A stretch of 38,163 bases of DNA, from assembly GCA_035656095.1 (NCBI GenBank), contig DASRTE010000047.1, positions 1 through 38,163 on the forward strand, written 5' to 3'. A program made the translations under genes and the position numbers. The notes under the pieces were generated by a model. That model was given only the letters and a program-made list of their open reading frames with translations. It was not told the DNA's origin and made no database searches. Below are positions 8,795 through 17,011 of this stretch, piece by piece (position 1 is the first letter of the stretch; each line of letters opens with the position of its first letter). Source of the DNA: DASRTE01 sp035656095 (GTDB taxonomy: Bacteria > Actinomycetota > Actinomycetes > Jiangellales > Jiangellaceae).

Positions 8795-9109
8795 GTGCTG
8801 GTGGTGTTCGTCGTCGTCATCGTCGTCGTCGTCTTCGCCGTGGCCGTTGTCGCGTCCGGCCGTGGCGATGGCCTGGACGCGCCTGAGCGCGACCTCGCGA
8901 CACCCTGGTTGCCCGACGGCCCGGTCTCACCCGCCGATGTCGAGGCGGTGCGGTTCGCCATCGGGTTGCGGGGCTACCGCATGAACCAGGTCGACGACGT
9001 CCTCGATCGGCTCGGGCGTGAGCTCACAGCCCGCGACGATCGCATCTCCGCACTCGAGCAGCGCGGGCATGACAGCGATTCCCGGTCGAACGGCGGTGCT
9101 GACGACTGA
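8795..9109 (+). CDS. one-TM DivIVA-domain protein
   Basis: Small 104-residue protein. Residues ~1-22 are a Val-rich transmembrane helix encoded by repeated gtc/gtg codons. After a charged linker, residues ~45-85 contain SPADVEAVRFAIGLRGYRMNQVDDVLDRLG, matching the DivIVA N-terminal motif (V..V.F....RGY....VD.FL). A short helical tail DDRISALEQ follows. AGGAGG lies six bases before the second GTG (8795), which is preferred over the GTG at 8789. The protein corresponds in position and layout to the DivIVA-like gene between folP2 and tagA in mycobacteria. A role in polar or septal membrane organisation is inferred only from the domain. Confidence 0.82.
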   Translation: MLVVFVVVIVVVVFAVAVVASGRGDGLDAPERDLATPWLPDGPVSPADVEAVRFAIGLRGYRMNQVDDVLDRLGRELTARDDRISALEQRGHDSDSRSNGGADD

Positions 9110-9135
9110 GCGCCGACCTCCGCGTCGAACGCGTC

Positions 9136-9540
9136 GTGGTCGGAACGCCCGAACGCGTCTGGTCGGCGCTGACCGACTGGGAACAGCAGGGTCACTGGAT
9201 GCCGGCCACCCGGGTCAGCTCGGTGGACGGGCACCGGGTCGGCGGTCGGATCACGGCGCGCACCGGATTCGGCCCCGTGGGCTTCGTCGACACGATGACC
9301 GTGACACGGTGGGACCCACCGCGGCGCTGTGAGGTGATGCACACCGGGCGGCTGGTGCGCGGACCCGGATCGTTCGTCGTCGAGCCGGTGGGCCGCCCGG
9401 ACCGATGCCGAGTGGTGTGGGAGGAGCGCCTCGATCTTCCGTTCGGGATGCTGGGTCGAGCCGGGTGGGTGCTGCTGCGGCCGCTGGCCCGGGCCGGGTT
9501 GGCCTTCGCCCTGCGCCGGTTCTCTGCGTCTCTCAGGTGA
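9136..9540 (+). CDS. SRPBCC (polyketide cyclase/START-like) protein, start uncertain
   Basis: The frame encodes an SRPBCC lipid-binding fold (PERVWSALTDWEQQGHWMP at the N-terminus; CRVVWEERLDLPFGMLG and a C-terminal helix LARAGLAFALRRF). The only ordinary start codon is GTG at 9136, but the conserved first beta-strand (DLRVERVVVGTP) lies upstream of it in the same open frame, which is open back to 9103. A CTG at 9106, overlapping the stop of the DivIVA gene, would restore the strand. Either translation starts at a rare CTG by coupling, or the N-terminus has been lost. The gene overlaps the converging tag gene by eight bases. Ligand unknown. Confidence 0.72.
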   Translation: MVGTPERVWSALTDWEQQGHWMPATRVSSVDGHRVGGRITARTGFGPVGFVDTMTVTRWDPPRRCEVMHTGRLVRGPGSFVVEPVGRPDRCRVVWEERLDLPFGMLGRAGWVLLRPLARAGLAFALRRFSASLR

Positions 9541-10138
9541 TCGAACCCGTGCGAGCGTCCCGCCGGGCGATGCACCCGGCGAGGTGGTCGTCGACGAGGC
9601 CGGCGGCCTGCATCGTGGCGTACGCGGTGGTGGGACCGACGAACACGAACCCGTGACTTTTCAACGTCCTGGCCAGGGAGACCGACTCCGGCGTGGACGG
9701 CGGGACGTCGCCAAGCGCGGCCGGTGCCTCGCGGGGGCCCGGTGCGTGCGACCAGACCAGGCGGTCCAGCGCTCCGTCGCCGTCCGCCTCCCGCAGCGCC
9801 ACCAGTGCACGCGCATTGGTGACGGTGGCTGCGATCTTGAGCCGGTTGCGGACGATTGCCGCGTCGGCCATCAGCCGCGCCGTGTCGGCGTCACCGTAAC
9901 GAGCCACGACGTCGGGGTCGAAGTCCGCGAACGCTCGCCGGAAGCCGTCGCGCTTGCGGAGGATGGTCAGCCAGGACAGCCCCGACTGGAACGCTTCGAG
10001 CGTCAACCGCTCGTACAGCGCGCCGTCCCCGTGAACCGGCCGCCCCCATTCGTCGTCGTGGTAGGCGAGGTAGTCGGGCGTGCCGAGCGCCCAGGGACAC
10101 CGCAGGCGCCCGTCGGGACCGGGCAGCGGGCCGCTCAT
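9533..10138 (-). CDS. tag: DNA-3-methyladenine glycosylase I
   Basis: The 201-residue protein matches Tag throughout: RCPWALGTPDYLAYHDDEWGRP at residues ~12-35 (first zinc Cys and His and the alkyl-base pocket), the LTLEAFQSGLSWLTIL helix, KRDGFRRAFADFDP, SHGFVFVGPTTAYATMQA near 160, and the C-terminal zinc ligands around DDHLAGCIARR. It excises 3-methyladenine from alkylated DNA to start base-excision repair. Its ATG overlaps the stop of the enoyl-CoA hydratase gene (ATGA), so it is the last gene of a coupled paaX-like, hydratase, tag operon. Confidence 0.94.
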   Translation of the reverse strand: MSGPLPGPDGRLRCPWALGTPDYLAYHDDEWGRPVHGDGALYERLTLEAFQSGLSWLTILRKRDGFRRAFADFDPDVVARYGDADTARLMADAAIVRNRLKIAATVTNARALVALREADGDGALDRLVWSHAPGPREAPAALGDVPPSTPESVSLARTLKSHGFVFVGPTTAYATMQAAGLVDDHLAGCIARRDARTGSIT

Positions 10139-10923
10139 CGGCCGCGGAAGGTCGGGCGCTCCTTGGCCAGAAAGGCCGATACGGCCCCTCGGTGGTCGTC
10201 GGTCGCACCGGTGAGCCGCATGAGTTCCGCCTCGAGGGAGAGGGCATCGGTGAGCTCGTGGGTCGCCGAGTACGACAGCGCCCGGCGGATCGCACCGTAG
10301 GCCACGGTAGGGCCTACGGCGAGCTGCTCTGCCAGCTCGGTTGCCCGGCCGAGGACGTCGGCGTCGGGTACGACCTCGGTGGCGAGACCCAACTCGAGCG
10401 CCTCGTCCGCCGGCACCGTCCGGGGCAACAGCAGGAGCTCACGCGCCCGTGCCCAGCCCACCAGGCGGGGGAGTGTCCACGACGACCCGGAGTCGCAGGA
10501 CAGCCCGATGCCGGCGAAGGCCAGGTTGAATCCCGCACCGGAGGCAACGATCCGCAGGTCGCAGGCGAAGGCGAAGGCCGCTCCCGCGCCGGCGGCGATG
10601 CCGTTGACCGCTGCCACCACCGGCTTGTCCATCGTCGCCAGCGTCGAGGCTATCGGGATGTAGTGCTCGTGCACGGTCGCGCCCAGGTCGGCGTCGTCGC
10701 CGGCGAGAGCCTCGGCGTGCTCCTTGAGGTCCTGCCCGACACAGAACGCCCGGCCGGAGCCGGTCAGCAGGACGGCTCGGACGGCCCGGTCGGCGGCCGC
10801 GTCGAGCACCCGGTCGCGCAGGGCGACCTTGGTGGCCGTGTCGAGGCTGTTCATCTCGTGAGGACGGTTGAGTGTGATCGTGGCGACGCCGTGCTCGACG
10901 GCGTAGAGGACCGGGAGGGTCAC
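10135..10923 (-). CDS. enoyl-CoA hydratase/isomerase (PaaG-like)
   Basis: Crotonase-fold enzyme of 262 residues. It shows TITLNRPHEMNSLDTAT near residue 15-30, AVLLTGSGRAFCVGQDLKEH (~50-70, first oxyanion strand), the second oxyanion motif VNGIAAGAGAAFAFACDLRIV (~105-125) and FAGIGLSCDSGSSWTLPRLVG (~135-155). It would hydrate or isomerise enoyl-CoA thioesters. Its GTG start overlaps the TGA of the paaX-like gene, so translation is coupled to a PaaX-family regulator. That context suggests aromatic acyl-CoA breakdown (PaaG/PaaZ-like), but no other paa genes are in the window. Confidence 0.9.
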   Translation of the reverse strand: MTLPVLYAVEHGVATITLNRPHEMNSLDTATKVALRDRVLDAAADRAVRAVLLTGSGRAFCVGQDLKEHAEALAGDDADLGATVHEHYIPIASTLATMDKPVVAAVNGIAAGAGAAFAFACDLRIVASGAGFNLAFAGIGLSCDSGSSWTLPRLVGWARARELLLLPRTVPADEALELGLATEVVPDADVLGRATELAEQLAVGPTVAYGAIRRALSYSATHELTDALSLEAELMRLTGATDDHRGAVSAFLAKERPTFRGR

Positions 10924-11738
10924 CGGGCGGCTCCGTTCGGGCGGGGCTGGACGGACAGGCTCTGGTCGACGAACCGGGCGGCGGCGGGCAGGAGTCGAGC
11001 AGTGTGCCGGTCGAAGAACTCGGCGGCGGTGTCGCCGGGCCAGTGGTCCGGAAGGAGTGCGCGAGGCAGGCCGGGGTCGGTGAACAGGAACTTGCGCCAC
11101 TCGTGCACCAGCTGGCTGCGCACGGCGAAGGCGTCCTCGTCCGAGGGCTGGGCCGGCAGCGTGCCGACGAGTGATCGGGCGTCGGCCAGCCAGCGCTCGT
11201 ACGAGCGGCCCACGGCGTCCAGGTCCCAGGCCCGGCGGACGAGCTCGGCCTCGTCGGACTGGTGCGTGGCGGTGAAGCGCTCGGCGTGGACCCCTTCGGC
11301 GTCGAGGAGCGCGTCCAGCTCCGGCGACGGCCGGGCCGCCACCCAAGCACCGTCGCCCAGCGGCGCATAGCCGAGGAAGGCCAGACCGCTGCGCAGCCGC
11401 TCTCGGGTCGTCCGGTCGGACGGACGGTCGGGGACGAGCAGGTGCCACCGCCCGTCCCACGCGCCGTCGGCGCCGGTGCGGTAGATGCGGGCGGCGGCGT
11501 CCTCGAGCCGACGCTCGGCGCGTGCGGTGAGCGCGTAGCCCGGCCCTCCGTTCATCATGGCCGGGGTGAGCCATCCCTGCTTGACCATGCGGGACACGGC
11601 GGTGCGGACGGCCGGTGCTGCCACGCCCAGCGGCGCCAGGAGCGTGACCAGTGAGGCGACCCGGGCGCGCCCGCCACGCGACCGGAGGTGGTCGCCGTAG
11701 AGGTCGAACAGCGCGGACCGGGCGTTCATGGTGGTCAT
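10920..11738 (-). CDS. paaX: PaaX-family transcriptional regulator
   Basis: The 272-residue protein has a PaaX layout: an N-terminal winged helix (MNARSALFDLYGDHL, VRTAVSRMVKQGWLTP, residues ~5-75), a central domain (DGRWHLLVPDRPSDRTTRERLR), and the C-terminal PaaX domain with FLFTDPGLPRALLPDHWPG near 230. PaaX represses phenylacetate catabolism and is released by phenylacetyl-CoA. Here it overlaps an enoyl-CoA hydratase gene by four bases (GTGA). Two in-frame ATGs exist (11738 and 11729); the second is better placed relative to a GGCAGGA site. Longer readings of this frame, reaching 12554, run into sequence without similarity. Confidence 0.88.
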   Translation of the reverse strand: MTTMNARSALFDLYGDHLRSRGGRARVASLVTLLAPLGVAAPAVRTAVSRMVKQGWLTPAMMNGGPGYALTARAERRLEDAAARIYRTGADGAWDGRWHLLVPDRPSDRTTRERLRSGLAFLGYAPLGDGAWVAARPSPELDALLDAEGVHAERFTATHQSDEAELVRRAWDLDAVGRSYERWLADARSLVGTLPAQPSDEDAFAVRSQLVHEWRKFLFTDPGLPRALLPDHWPGDTAAEFFDRHTARLLPAAARFVDQSLSVQPRPNGAAR

Positions 11739-11809
11739 CCTGCCCCGGACGGCATACACCCCGCCCGACGGGCCGTCGGAGAGCCTTCGCGCGATCACCA
11801 CGGATGCGG

Positions 11810-11815
11810 GATAAT
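11810..11815 (+). promoter_or_regulatory. -10 hexamer GATAAT upstream of the DUF3117 gene
   Basis: GATAAT with a TG-containing approach (tgcgg just before it) stands out in the GC-rich gap between the divergent paaX-like and DUF3117 genes. It is 83 bases before the ATG at 11899, giving a leader of about 75 bases. The -35 is weak. Confidence 0.4.
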
Positions 11816-11898
11816 GGCCGCCATCGTGTCGCACGCGGGATCGTCGGCCGGCGATCCAGGGGCCCGCGTGTGCACCTGAATGGGAAAGGGGTGCGCGG

Positions 11899-12066
11899 AT
11901 GGCGGCGATGAAGCCGCGGACTGGCGACGGGCCGCTCGAGGTCACCAAGGAAGGACGCGGCATCGTGATGCGCGTCCCGCTCGAGGGTGGGGGACGACTG
12001 GTCGTCGAGCTCTCGGCCGACGAGGCCAACGCGCTCGGAGATGCGCTGAAAGGTGCCGCCGGCTGA
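11899..12066 (+). CDS. DUF3117 small protein
   Basis: A 55-residue protein beginning MAAMKPRTGDGPLEVTKEG, containing IVMRVPLEGGGRLVVELS and ending in NALGDALKGAAG. This matches the DUF3117 family found almost only in actinobacteria (Rv1211 in M. tuberculosis). It has no known function; the pattern suggests a compact beta-rich domain with one C-terminal helix. It has a purine-rich site (GGGAAAGGGG) upstream and a strong hairpin just downstream, so it is probably transcribed alone. In mycobacteria the same gene separates tagA from glgA; here about 14 kb of other genes lies before glgA. Confidence 0.9.
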   Translation: MAAMKPRTGDGPLEVTKEGRGIVMRVPLEGGGRLVVELSADEANALGDALKGAAG

Positions 12067-12086
12067 CGACGCCGGCAGCCTGACCT

Positions 12087-12131
12087 GGTCCGGCCCCGTT
12101 CGGTGCCCGTCGCGCCGTCCGGGGCCGGACC
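12087..12131 (+). terminator. hairpin with 11-bp perfect GC stem after DUF3117
   Basis: GGTCCGGCCCC (12087-12097) pairs perfectly with GGGGCCGGACC (12121-12131) across a 23-base loop. It starts 21 bases after the DUF3117 stop. No T-tract follows, as is common for actinobacterial terminators. Confidence 0.6.
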
Positions 12132-12190
12132 GCTGTCCCCGTACCCCCAGGAAAGTCGAAGGCAGACCGTGATCGGACCCGACGATAACG

Positions 12191-13520
12191 GTGGTGGTGG
12201 ACGACCGCAGCGCCCTCGAGGTCGGGGCGTCGGCCGTCGCTGTGCCGGTCTGGCCTGGCGAGGGAGACGCCCGCCCGTGGGTCGGCGAGGGTGCGGCCGA
12301 CCTCCACGCGCTGGGGGTGGACCTCTTCGGGGCACTGGAGCGCGACAAGGCGTCGGGCCGTGCCGGCCAGGTCGTCTCCGTGCCGGTGTCGGGTGGGGGT
12401 GCGATCGAGCGCGCTCTGCTCGTGGGGGTCGGCGACGCTCGGCCGCGATGTACCGCCGCGCGGGTGCCGCGGCCCCGCGGTCGGCGCGGGGTGTGCGGAC
12501 ACTCGCGAGCACGGTGTCGGCCACCGCCTCCGACGCCGAGGTCAGAGCGTTCATCGAAGGTGCTGTGCTGGCGCCCTATGCGCTGCGCAGACCCGAGGGT
12601 CCCCAGGCGCCGCTGCGCGAGCTCGTCCTCACATCGACCGGGCCCGGACGCGCGGCCGCGGTCGATCGCGGCCGTGCCGTCGCCGGCGCCGGCTGGCTCG
12701 CCCGTGATCTCGTCCACATGCCCGCCAATGTCAAGGATCCCGAGTGGTTGGCTCTCCGCGCCCGACAGGTTGCCGACGCTGGGCGACTGGGAGTGTCCGT
12801 TCGGGACGAGAAGGTGCTGGCAGCGGAGGGGTTCGGCGGGATCGTCGCGGTCGTGATGGGCTCGACCCGGCCGCCGCGACTGATCGAGCTGACGTACACG
12901 CCTCCAGAACTCGATGCCGGGACCCCTCGTGTGGTGCTTGGACGACAAGGGCATCACGTACGACAGCGGCGGCCTGTCGCTGAAGCCGCGCGAGGCGATG
13001 GTGCCGATGAAGACCGACATGTCGGGCGGGGCCGATCGCCTACGCCGCGGCGACCCTGGAGCCGTCGGTGATCGTCGACATCGCGACCCTCACGGGTGCG
13101 GCGACGCTCGGGCTGGGTCGCCGGCACGCGGTGCTGTACACGCCGTCGGACCCGCTGGCGGCCGCACTGACCGCAGCCGGCGAAGCGGCCGGTGAGCGGC
13201 TGTGGCGGATGCCGCTCGTCGACGACTACCGCGAATCCCTGGAGTCCGCCGTCGCCGACGTCGCCCACGTGAAGACGCGAGAGATGGGCGGCGGCTCGAT
13301 CACCGCTGCCCTGTTCCTCCAGCGCTTCGCCGGCGACCTGCCGTGGGCGCACCTGGACATCGCCGGGCCGGGCCGGGCCGAGGCCGACGAGCACGAGGTC
13401 GTCAAGGGCGGCACGGCCTTCGGCACCCGGGCGCTGCTCTACTGGCTCGAGAGCGCTCAGCCGGCTGACCTGGCGACCCCAGAGGTCAGTCGGGCAGCCG
13501 GCGCATCTCGACGACGGTGA
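12191..13520 (+). pseudogene. pepA: leucyl aminopeptidase (M17), three frame breaks and loss of metal-site block
   Basis: M17 cytosolic aminopeptidase sequence is spread over changing frames. Fragment one (12191 to ~12450) is the N-terminal domain ending LLVGVGDARP. Fragment two (~12455 to ~12930) includes YRRAGAAAPRSARG, WLARDLVHMPANVKDP and DEKVLAAEGFGGI. Fragment three (~12935-13030) has DDKGITYDSGGLSLKPREAM and MKTDMSGG (Lys and Asp ligands). Fragment four (from ~13035) resumes at AYAAATLEP and continues VIVDIATLTGAATLGLG to the end. Between fragments three and four about 65 codons expected in the family are absent, including the NTDAEGR signature with two metal ligands. The gene cannot give an active peptidase. 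The last codons overlap the converging small gene. Confidence 0.82.
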
Positions 13521-13686
13521 GACCGAGGTCGTCGAAGCGGGCGAGCAGTCCCCGTAGGTGCGCGAAGTCGCGGACGGGGCCGTACATCGCGGTGCCGCCG
13601 GCCGGTGCTGGCGTGCACGTCAGTTCGGGGAACGCGGCTCGCACGGTGTCCGACGGCTCGCCGGCGATGATGAACTCGTAGCGCAC
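13486..13686 (-). CDS. small conserved hypothetical protein
   Basis: A 66-residue protein (VRYEFIIAGEPSDTVRAAFPEL, GGTAMYGPVRDFAHLRGLLARF, LGLTVVEMRRLPD) with a beta-alpha-beta pattern resembling a small actinobacterial family seen near LuxR regulators; the name is not known to me. The GTG at 13686 has AGGAGG 11 bases upstream. An in-frame ATG at 13740 would add 18 residues. Its upstream side faces the LuxR operator at 13752-13772, only 66 bases away, so that palindrome could serve both directions. The 3' end overlaps the decayed pepA. Confidence 0.65.
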   Translation of the reverse strand: MRYEFIIAGEPSDTVRAAFPELTCTPAPAGGTAMYGPVRDFAHLRGLLARFDDLGLTVVEMRRLPD

Positions 13687-13751
13687 GGGGGGTAGCACCT
13701 CCTCCCCGGTCGCGATACCCCACAAGGGTCGGCCCGTCATCCCCGCAGCCG

Positions 13752-13772
13752 CTTCACCCCGGACGGGTGAAG
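13752..13772. promoter_or_regulatory. palindrome site 1, CTTCACCC-N5-GGGTGAAG
   Basis: A perfect 8-bp inverted repeat with a 5-base centre (CGGAC), 68 bases before the LuxR gene start and 65 bases before the divergent small gene. It is the most symmetrical of four related sites in the window and suggests autoregulation. Confidence 0.7.
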
Positions 13773-13840
13773 TGCTTGATCTCCCGCACACCGCTCAAGA
13801 CCGGCTACGGTGACGGTGCGCAGCATCTGGCAGGGGAGCC

Positions 13841-16468
13841 GTGGTGACCGACCCGACGTTCGCCGTGCCGCGGGTGACCGCGTCCGCCCTCCGGCGGACG
13901 CGCCTGCTCCGCACCATCGCCGCTGCCGAGACACGGGGGAGCCGCGTCGTCCTGGCCTCCGCGATGGCGGGGGCGGGCAAGACCACGCTGTTCGCCCAGT
14001 ACGCCGCCACCGTCGCGAGATCGGGTCGACCGGTAGCCTGGGTGTCGATAGGCGACCAGCACAACGACCGCCGGGCGCTCTGGCGGGCCGTGGTGTCGAG
14101 CCTGGCAGGGGCAACGGCAGTCGCGCCCGAGGCGGCGGCCGGCCTGGCCCGGCTCGCCACGGCTGCTCCGGCACGGCTGCTGCCCGGGGAGGTCGCCGAC
14201 GCCCTCGGGGCGCTTGGCCCGGCATGCCTGATCCTCGACGACGTCCATCGGCTGACCGCGAGGCCCGCGCTGGAACTGCTGGAGGTGCTCCTGCACGAGC
14301 GGCCGGAGGAGCTGCGGGTGATGATCGCAGCCCGGCACGATCCGCCACTGCGGCTGGCCCGGATCGCACTGGACGGGGCATTCCACGACCTGCGCTTCGC
14401 CGAGCTCGCGTTCGACCGTGCCGAGACCAGGACGCTGCTCGACGAGCACGACATCGACCTGGCCGAGCCGGATATCGACCTGCTCCTCGAGCGCACGGAG
14501 GGCTGGCCGGCGGCGCTGCGGCTGGCTGCCATCTCGATGTCGCACCGTCCCGACGCCGCCAAGTTCGTCACCGGGTTCGCCGGCGACGACCGGCCGGTGG
14601 CCGACTACCTGACCTCCGAGATCCTGTCCGTCCTGCACGGCGACGTCGTCGAGTTCCTGCTGGTCACGGCGGTGCCGGAACGTCTGACCGCCGAGCTGGC
14701 CAGCGTGCTGTCCGGACGCTCGGACGCCGGCGCCGTCCTCGGCGGCCTGGAGCAGGCGAACCTCATCGTGCACGAGCCGGGGACGGACGGCGGGTGGTAC
14801 CGCTACCACTCGCTGCTGCGTTCTCACCTGCTGGCCGAGCTCACGCGCCGCGAGGCGCTCGCCGAGCGGCGACTGCATGCCGAGGCAGCTCACTGGCTCG
14901 ACGCCAGCGACCTGCCGGGCCCGGCGCTCGCCCAGGCGGTGGCTGCGCGCGACTGGGACCAGGTGGCCGACCTGGTCGCACACCGCGGCCTGCGGCTGCT
15001 CGCATCCGACGGCGCGACCGATCTGCGCAATGCGATCGACGCTCTGCCCGCCGACACCGGCTCGGCACCGTCCCTGCGGTGGATCGAGGTCCTCGCCGCT
15101 CTCGGTGACGGCGACCTGCCCGCGGCCCGCGCCGTGATCGGCCGACTGGGTCGGACGGCTGCCGATCCGGCGCCGCGCACGCGGGTTCTGGTCGCGACCG
15201 CGCTCCTGCACGAGGCCCGCCTCCGCGGCGACGGCGATGCGCCGTTCGACGAACTGATCGAGTCGAGCCGCGACGACACCGTCGATGATCCCGACCTCGT
15301 GCTCCTCGCAACGTTGAACCGAGGCATCGCCCTGCTGTGGCTGGGCCGTCATGGCGACGCCGAGGTCGAACTGACCAGAGCGCTGCGCACGGCCCGCCGT
15401 GGGTCGCGTCATCACGTCGTCGTCGAGTGCCTGACCTACCTGTCGGTCTGCGCAACGGTGCGCTGCGACTTCGTGGAGATGGACAAGCTGGCCCGGAAGG
15501 CGATCAGGAAGGCGACCGAACGCGGTTGGGCCGCCGCGCCCGTACTCGCGTTCCCGTACACGGCCGTTGCGTTTGCCGCCTGGCAGGTCTTCGATCCTGA
15601 CCTGCCCGAACGCTTCAGCGCTCTGGGGGAGTCCGTTCTCGCCGGCGACGTCGAGCCCGCCGTCGACCTCGCCGCGCGGTGCTTGCCGGCCGTGCTCGCC
15701 GCGGCCGATGCGCACCGACGACGCTCGGCGATCACGACGCTCCACTCCGGCTGGCAGCGCTGGGAACGCGCGCTGATCCCGCACGTGTTCCTGGCCATCG
15801 ACTGCCTCGTGGAGCTCACCCTGGCACTGCGGTACGCCGAGACGGCCTGGACGACCGAGGTCATCGGCCGCACCGAGCGCCTGCTGCCGGACTCCGGGGA
15901 CCTGCGTGTCTGCCATGCGCTCGTCCACGCACACCACGGACGCGACACCGCCGCCCGCCGCGAGCTGACGCCCGTCCTCGCCGGTGTCGTCGCGTGCCAC
16001 GCCGTGACCTCGCAGGTCGTGGCGCGCCTGCTCGAAGCACACCTGGCCGACATCGCCGGTGAGTCTGCCCGGGCGCACGCGGCCCTGTTGCGGGCGCTCG
16101 ACCTCGCGGCTCCGCGGCGGATGATGCGCGACCTCGTCCACTGGTCGACGCGGGTCTGCGGCCTGCTCGTGCGCAATCGCGGGCGGTTCGGGGAGCACGA
16201 GGACTTCGTCGCCGATGCGCTTGCGCGCGGACGCATCACGCAGGAGCACAGCGGAGCGGCCGCACTCCTGGCCGGCGAAGCCCTGACCAGCCGCGAGCTG
16301 GCCCTCCTGCGGGACCTCCCGTCACTCTTGTCGCTCGACGAGATCGCGGCCGCCCATGTGGTCAGCCTCAACACCGTCAAGTCCCATCTGAAGTCGGTGT
16401 ACCGAAAGCTCGGCGTCGCGAGCCGGCGCGCCGCTGTGGACCGTGCCCGCGAGCTCGGCCTGCTGTGA
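13841..16468 (+). CDS. large ATP-binding LuxR regulator (LAL/MalT-like)
   Basis: An 875-residue STAND-type regulator. Residues ~15-250 form an NB-ARC-like ATPase: Walker A in AMAGAGKTTL (GAGKTT at 44-49), Walker B in ACLILDDVHRL near 130, and RTEGWPAALRLAA near 225, as in MalT. Residues ~330-800 are alpha-helical repeats (TPR-like sensor). Residues ~815-875 are a LuxR/FixJ helix-turn-helix (LTSRELALLRDL, SLNTVKSHLKSVYRKLGV). Such proteins oligomerise on ligand and ATP binding and activate promoters. GTG at 13841 follows AGGGGA; GTG 13844 is an alternative. A perfect palindrome lies upstream, and three related ones precede nearby membrane-protein genes, so it is the obvious candidate regulator of this block. 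Confidence 0.9.
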   Translation: MVTDPTFAVPRVTASALRRTRLLRTIAAAETRGSRVVLASAMAGAGKTTLFAQYAATVARSGRPVAWVSIGDQHNDRRALWRAVVSSLAGATAVAPEAAAGLARLATAAPARLLPGEVADALGALGPACLILDDVHRLTARPALELLEVLLHERPEELRVMIAARHDPPLRLARIALDGAFHDLRFAELAFDRAETRTLLDEHDIDLAEPDIDLLLERTEGWPAALRLAAISMSHRPDAAKFVTGFAGDDRPVADYLTSEILSVLHGDVVEFLLVTAVPERLTAELASVLSGRSDAGAVLGGLEQANLIVHEPGTDGGWYRYHSLLRSHLLAELTRREALAERRLHAEAAHWLDASDLPGPALAQAVAARDWDQVADLVAHRGLRLLASDGATDLRNAIDALPADTGSAPSLRWIEVLAALGDGDLPAARAVIGRLGRTAADPAPRTRVLVATALLHEARLRGDGDAPFDELIESSRDDTVDDPDLVLLATLNRGIALLWLGRHGDAEVELTRALRTARRGSRHHVVVECLTYLSVCATVRCDFVEMDKLARKAIRKATERGWAAAPVLAFPYTAVAFAAWQVFDPDLPERFSALGESVLAGDVEPAVDLAARCLPAVLAAADAHRRRSAITTLHSGWQRWERALIPHVFLAIDCLVELTLALRYAETAWTTEVIGRTERLLPDSGDLRVCHALVHAHHGRDTAARRELTPVLAGVVACHAVTSQVVARLLEAHLADIAGESARAHAALLRALDLAAPRRMMRDLVHWSTRVCGLLVRNRGRFGEHEDFVADALARGRITQEHSGAAALLAGEALTSRELALLRDLPSLLSLDEIAAAHVVSLNTVKSHLKSVYRKLGVASRRAAVDRARELGLL

Positions 16469-16489
16469 CCGGGGCCGAACCCATCGTCG

Positions 16490-16508
16490 TTCACCCGGTA
16501 CGGGTGAG
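16490..16508. promoter_or_regulatory. palindrome site 2, TTCACCC-N5-GGGTGAG
   Basis: Core TCACCC-GGTAC-GGGTGA with one outer mismatch, 74 bases before the first DUF7144 gene. A weak -10-like CACTGT begins 22 bases after the core, the same spacing seen at site 4. Confidence 0.65.
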
Positions 16509-16582
16509 GCCTGGGGCTCTCGCGTGGATCACTGTGGTGGACACGGCCCCTCGCGCGGGTCACGGTCCCGAAAGGGGAGACG

Positions 16583-17011
16583 ATGAATGCTCATGAAACG
16601 CCGCGCTCGACGCGTACGGTGGCGTCGGGCTGGGTCGGCTGGATCTGGTTCGCCGGACTCGTCCTGGTCCTGGTCGGCACCATCAACGCGATCGAGGGTC
16701 TGGCCGCGATTGTCGAGGACGACGTGTTCGTGACGACCGGTCAGGGAGGACTGCTGGTCTTCGACCTGACGACCTGGGGCTGGGTCCATCTGCTGTTCGG
16801 TGCGCTGCAAATCCTGACCGGCCTGGCGCTCTTCTCCGGGGCGGCCTGGGCCAGGGTCAGCGCAATCGTTCTGGTCATGCTCAGTGTGATCGCGCAGGTC
16901 GCGTGGCTCAACGCGCAACCCGCGTGGAGCGTCGTCGTGATCGTCCTCGATCTGCTGGTCCTGTGGGCCTTGGTGGTTCACGGAGACGAGGCCCGGGAAG
17001 GCATGGCATGA
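16583..17011 (+). CDS. DUF7144-type four-helix membrane protein, copy 1
   Basis: A 142-residue protein with a short hydrophilic start and four transmembrane helices (GWIWFAGLVLVLVGTINAI; WGWVHLLFGALQILTGLALF; ARVSAIVLVMLSVIAQVAWL; WSVVVIVLDLLVLWALVVHG). The GWVGWxWFAG opening and the DLTTWGWxH loop are shared with the gene at 20852, and both match the actinobacterial DUF7144 family of unknown function. The ATG follows AAAGGGGAGA. Its stop overlaps the ATG of a 29-residue ORF, and an AI-2E-family transporter follows nine bases after that, so it heads an operon behind palindrome site 2. Confidence 0.85.
   Translation: MNAHETPRSTRTVASGWVGWIWFAGLVLVLVGTINAIEGLAAIVEDDVFVTTGQGGLLVFDLTTWGWVHLLFGALQILTGLALFSGAAWARVSAIVLVMLSVIAQVAWLNAQPAWSVVVIVLDLLVLWALVVHGDEAREGMA

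Noticed and set aside
8795..8860. Trinucleotide gtc/gtg repeat as a regulatory or unstable tract
   Set aside because: It encodes the Val-rich transmembrane helix of the DivIVA-like protein and is explained by coding.
10135..13020. A 961-codon minus-strand frame
   Set aside because: Only the first 263 codons from its 3' end (enoyl-CoA hydratase) show family motifs; the rest is antisense or out of frame to paaX, DUF3117 and pepA.
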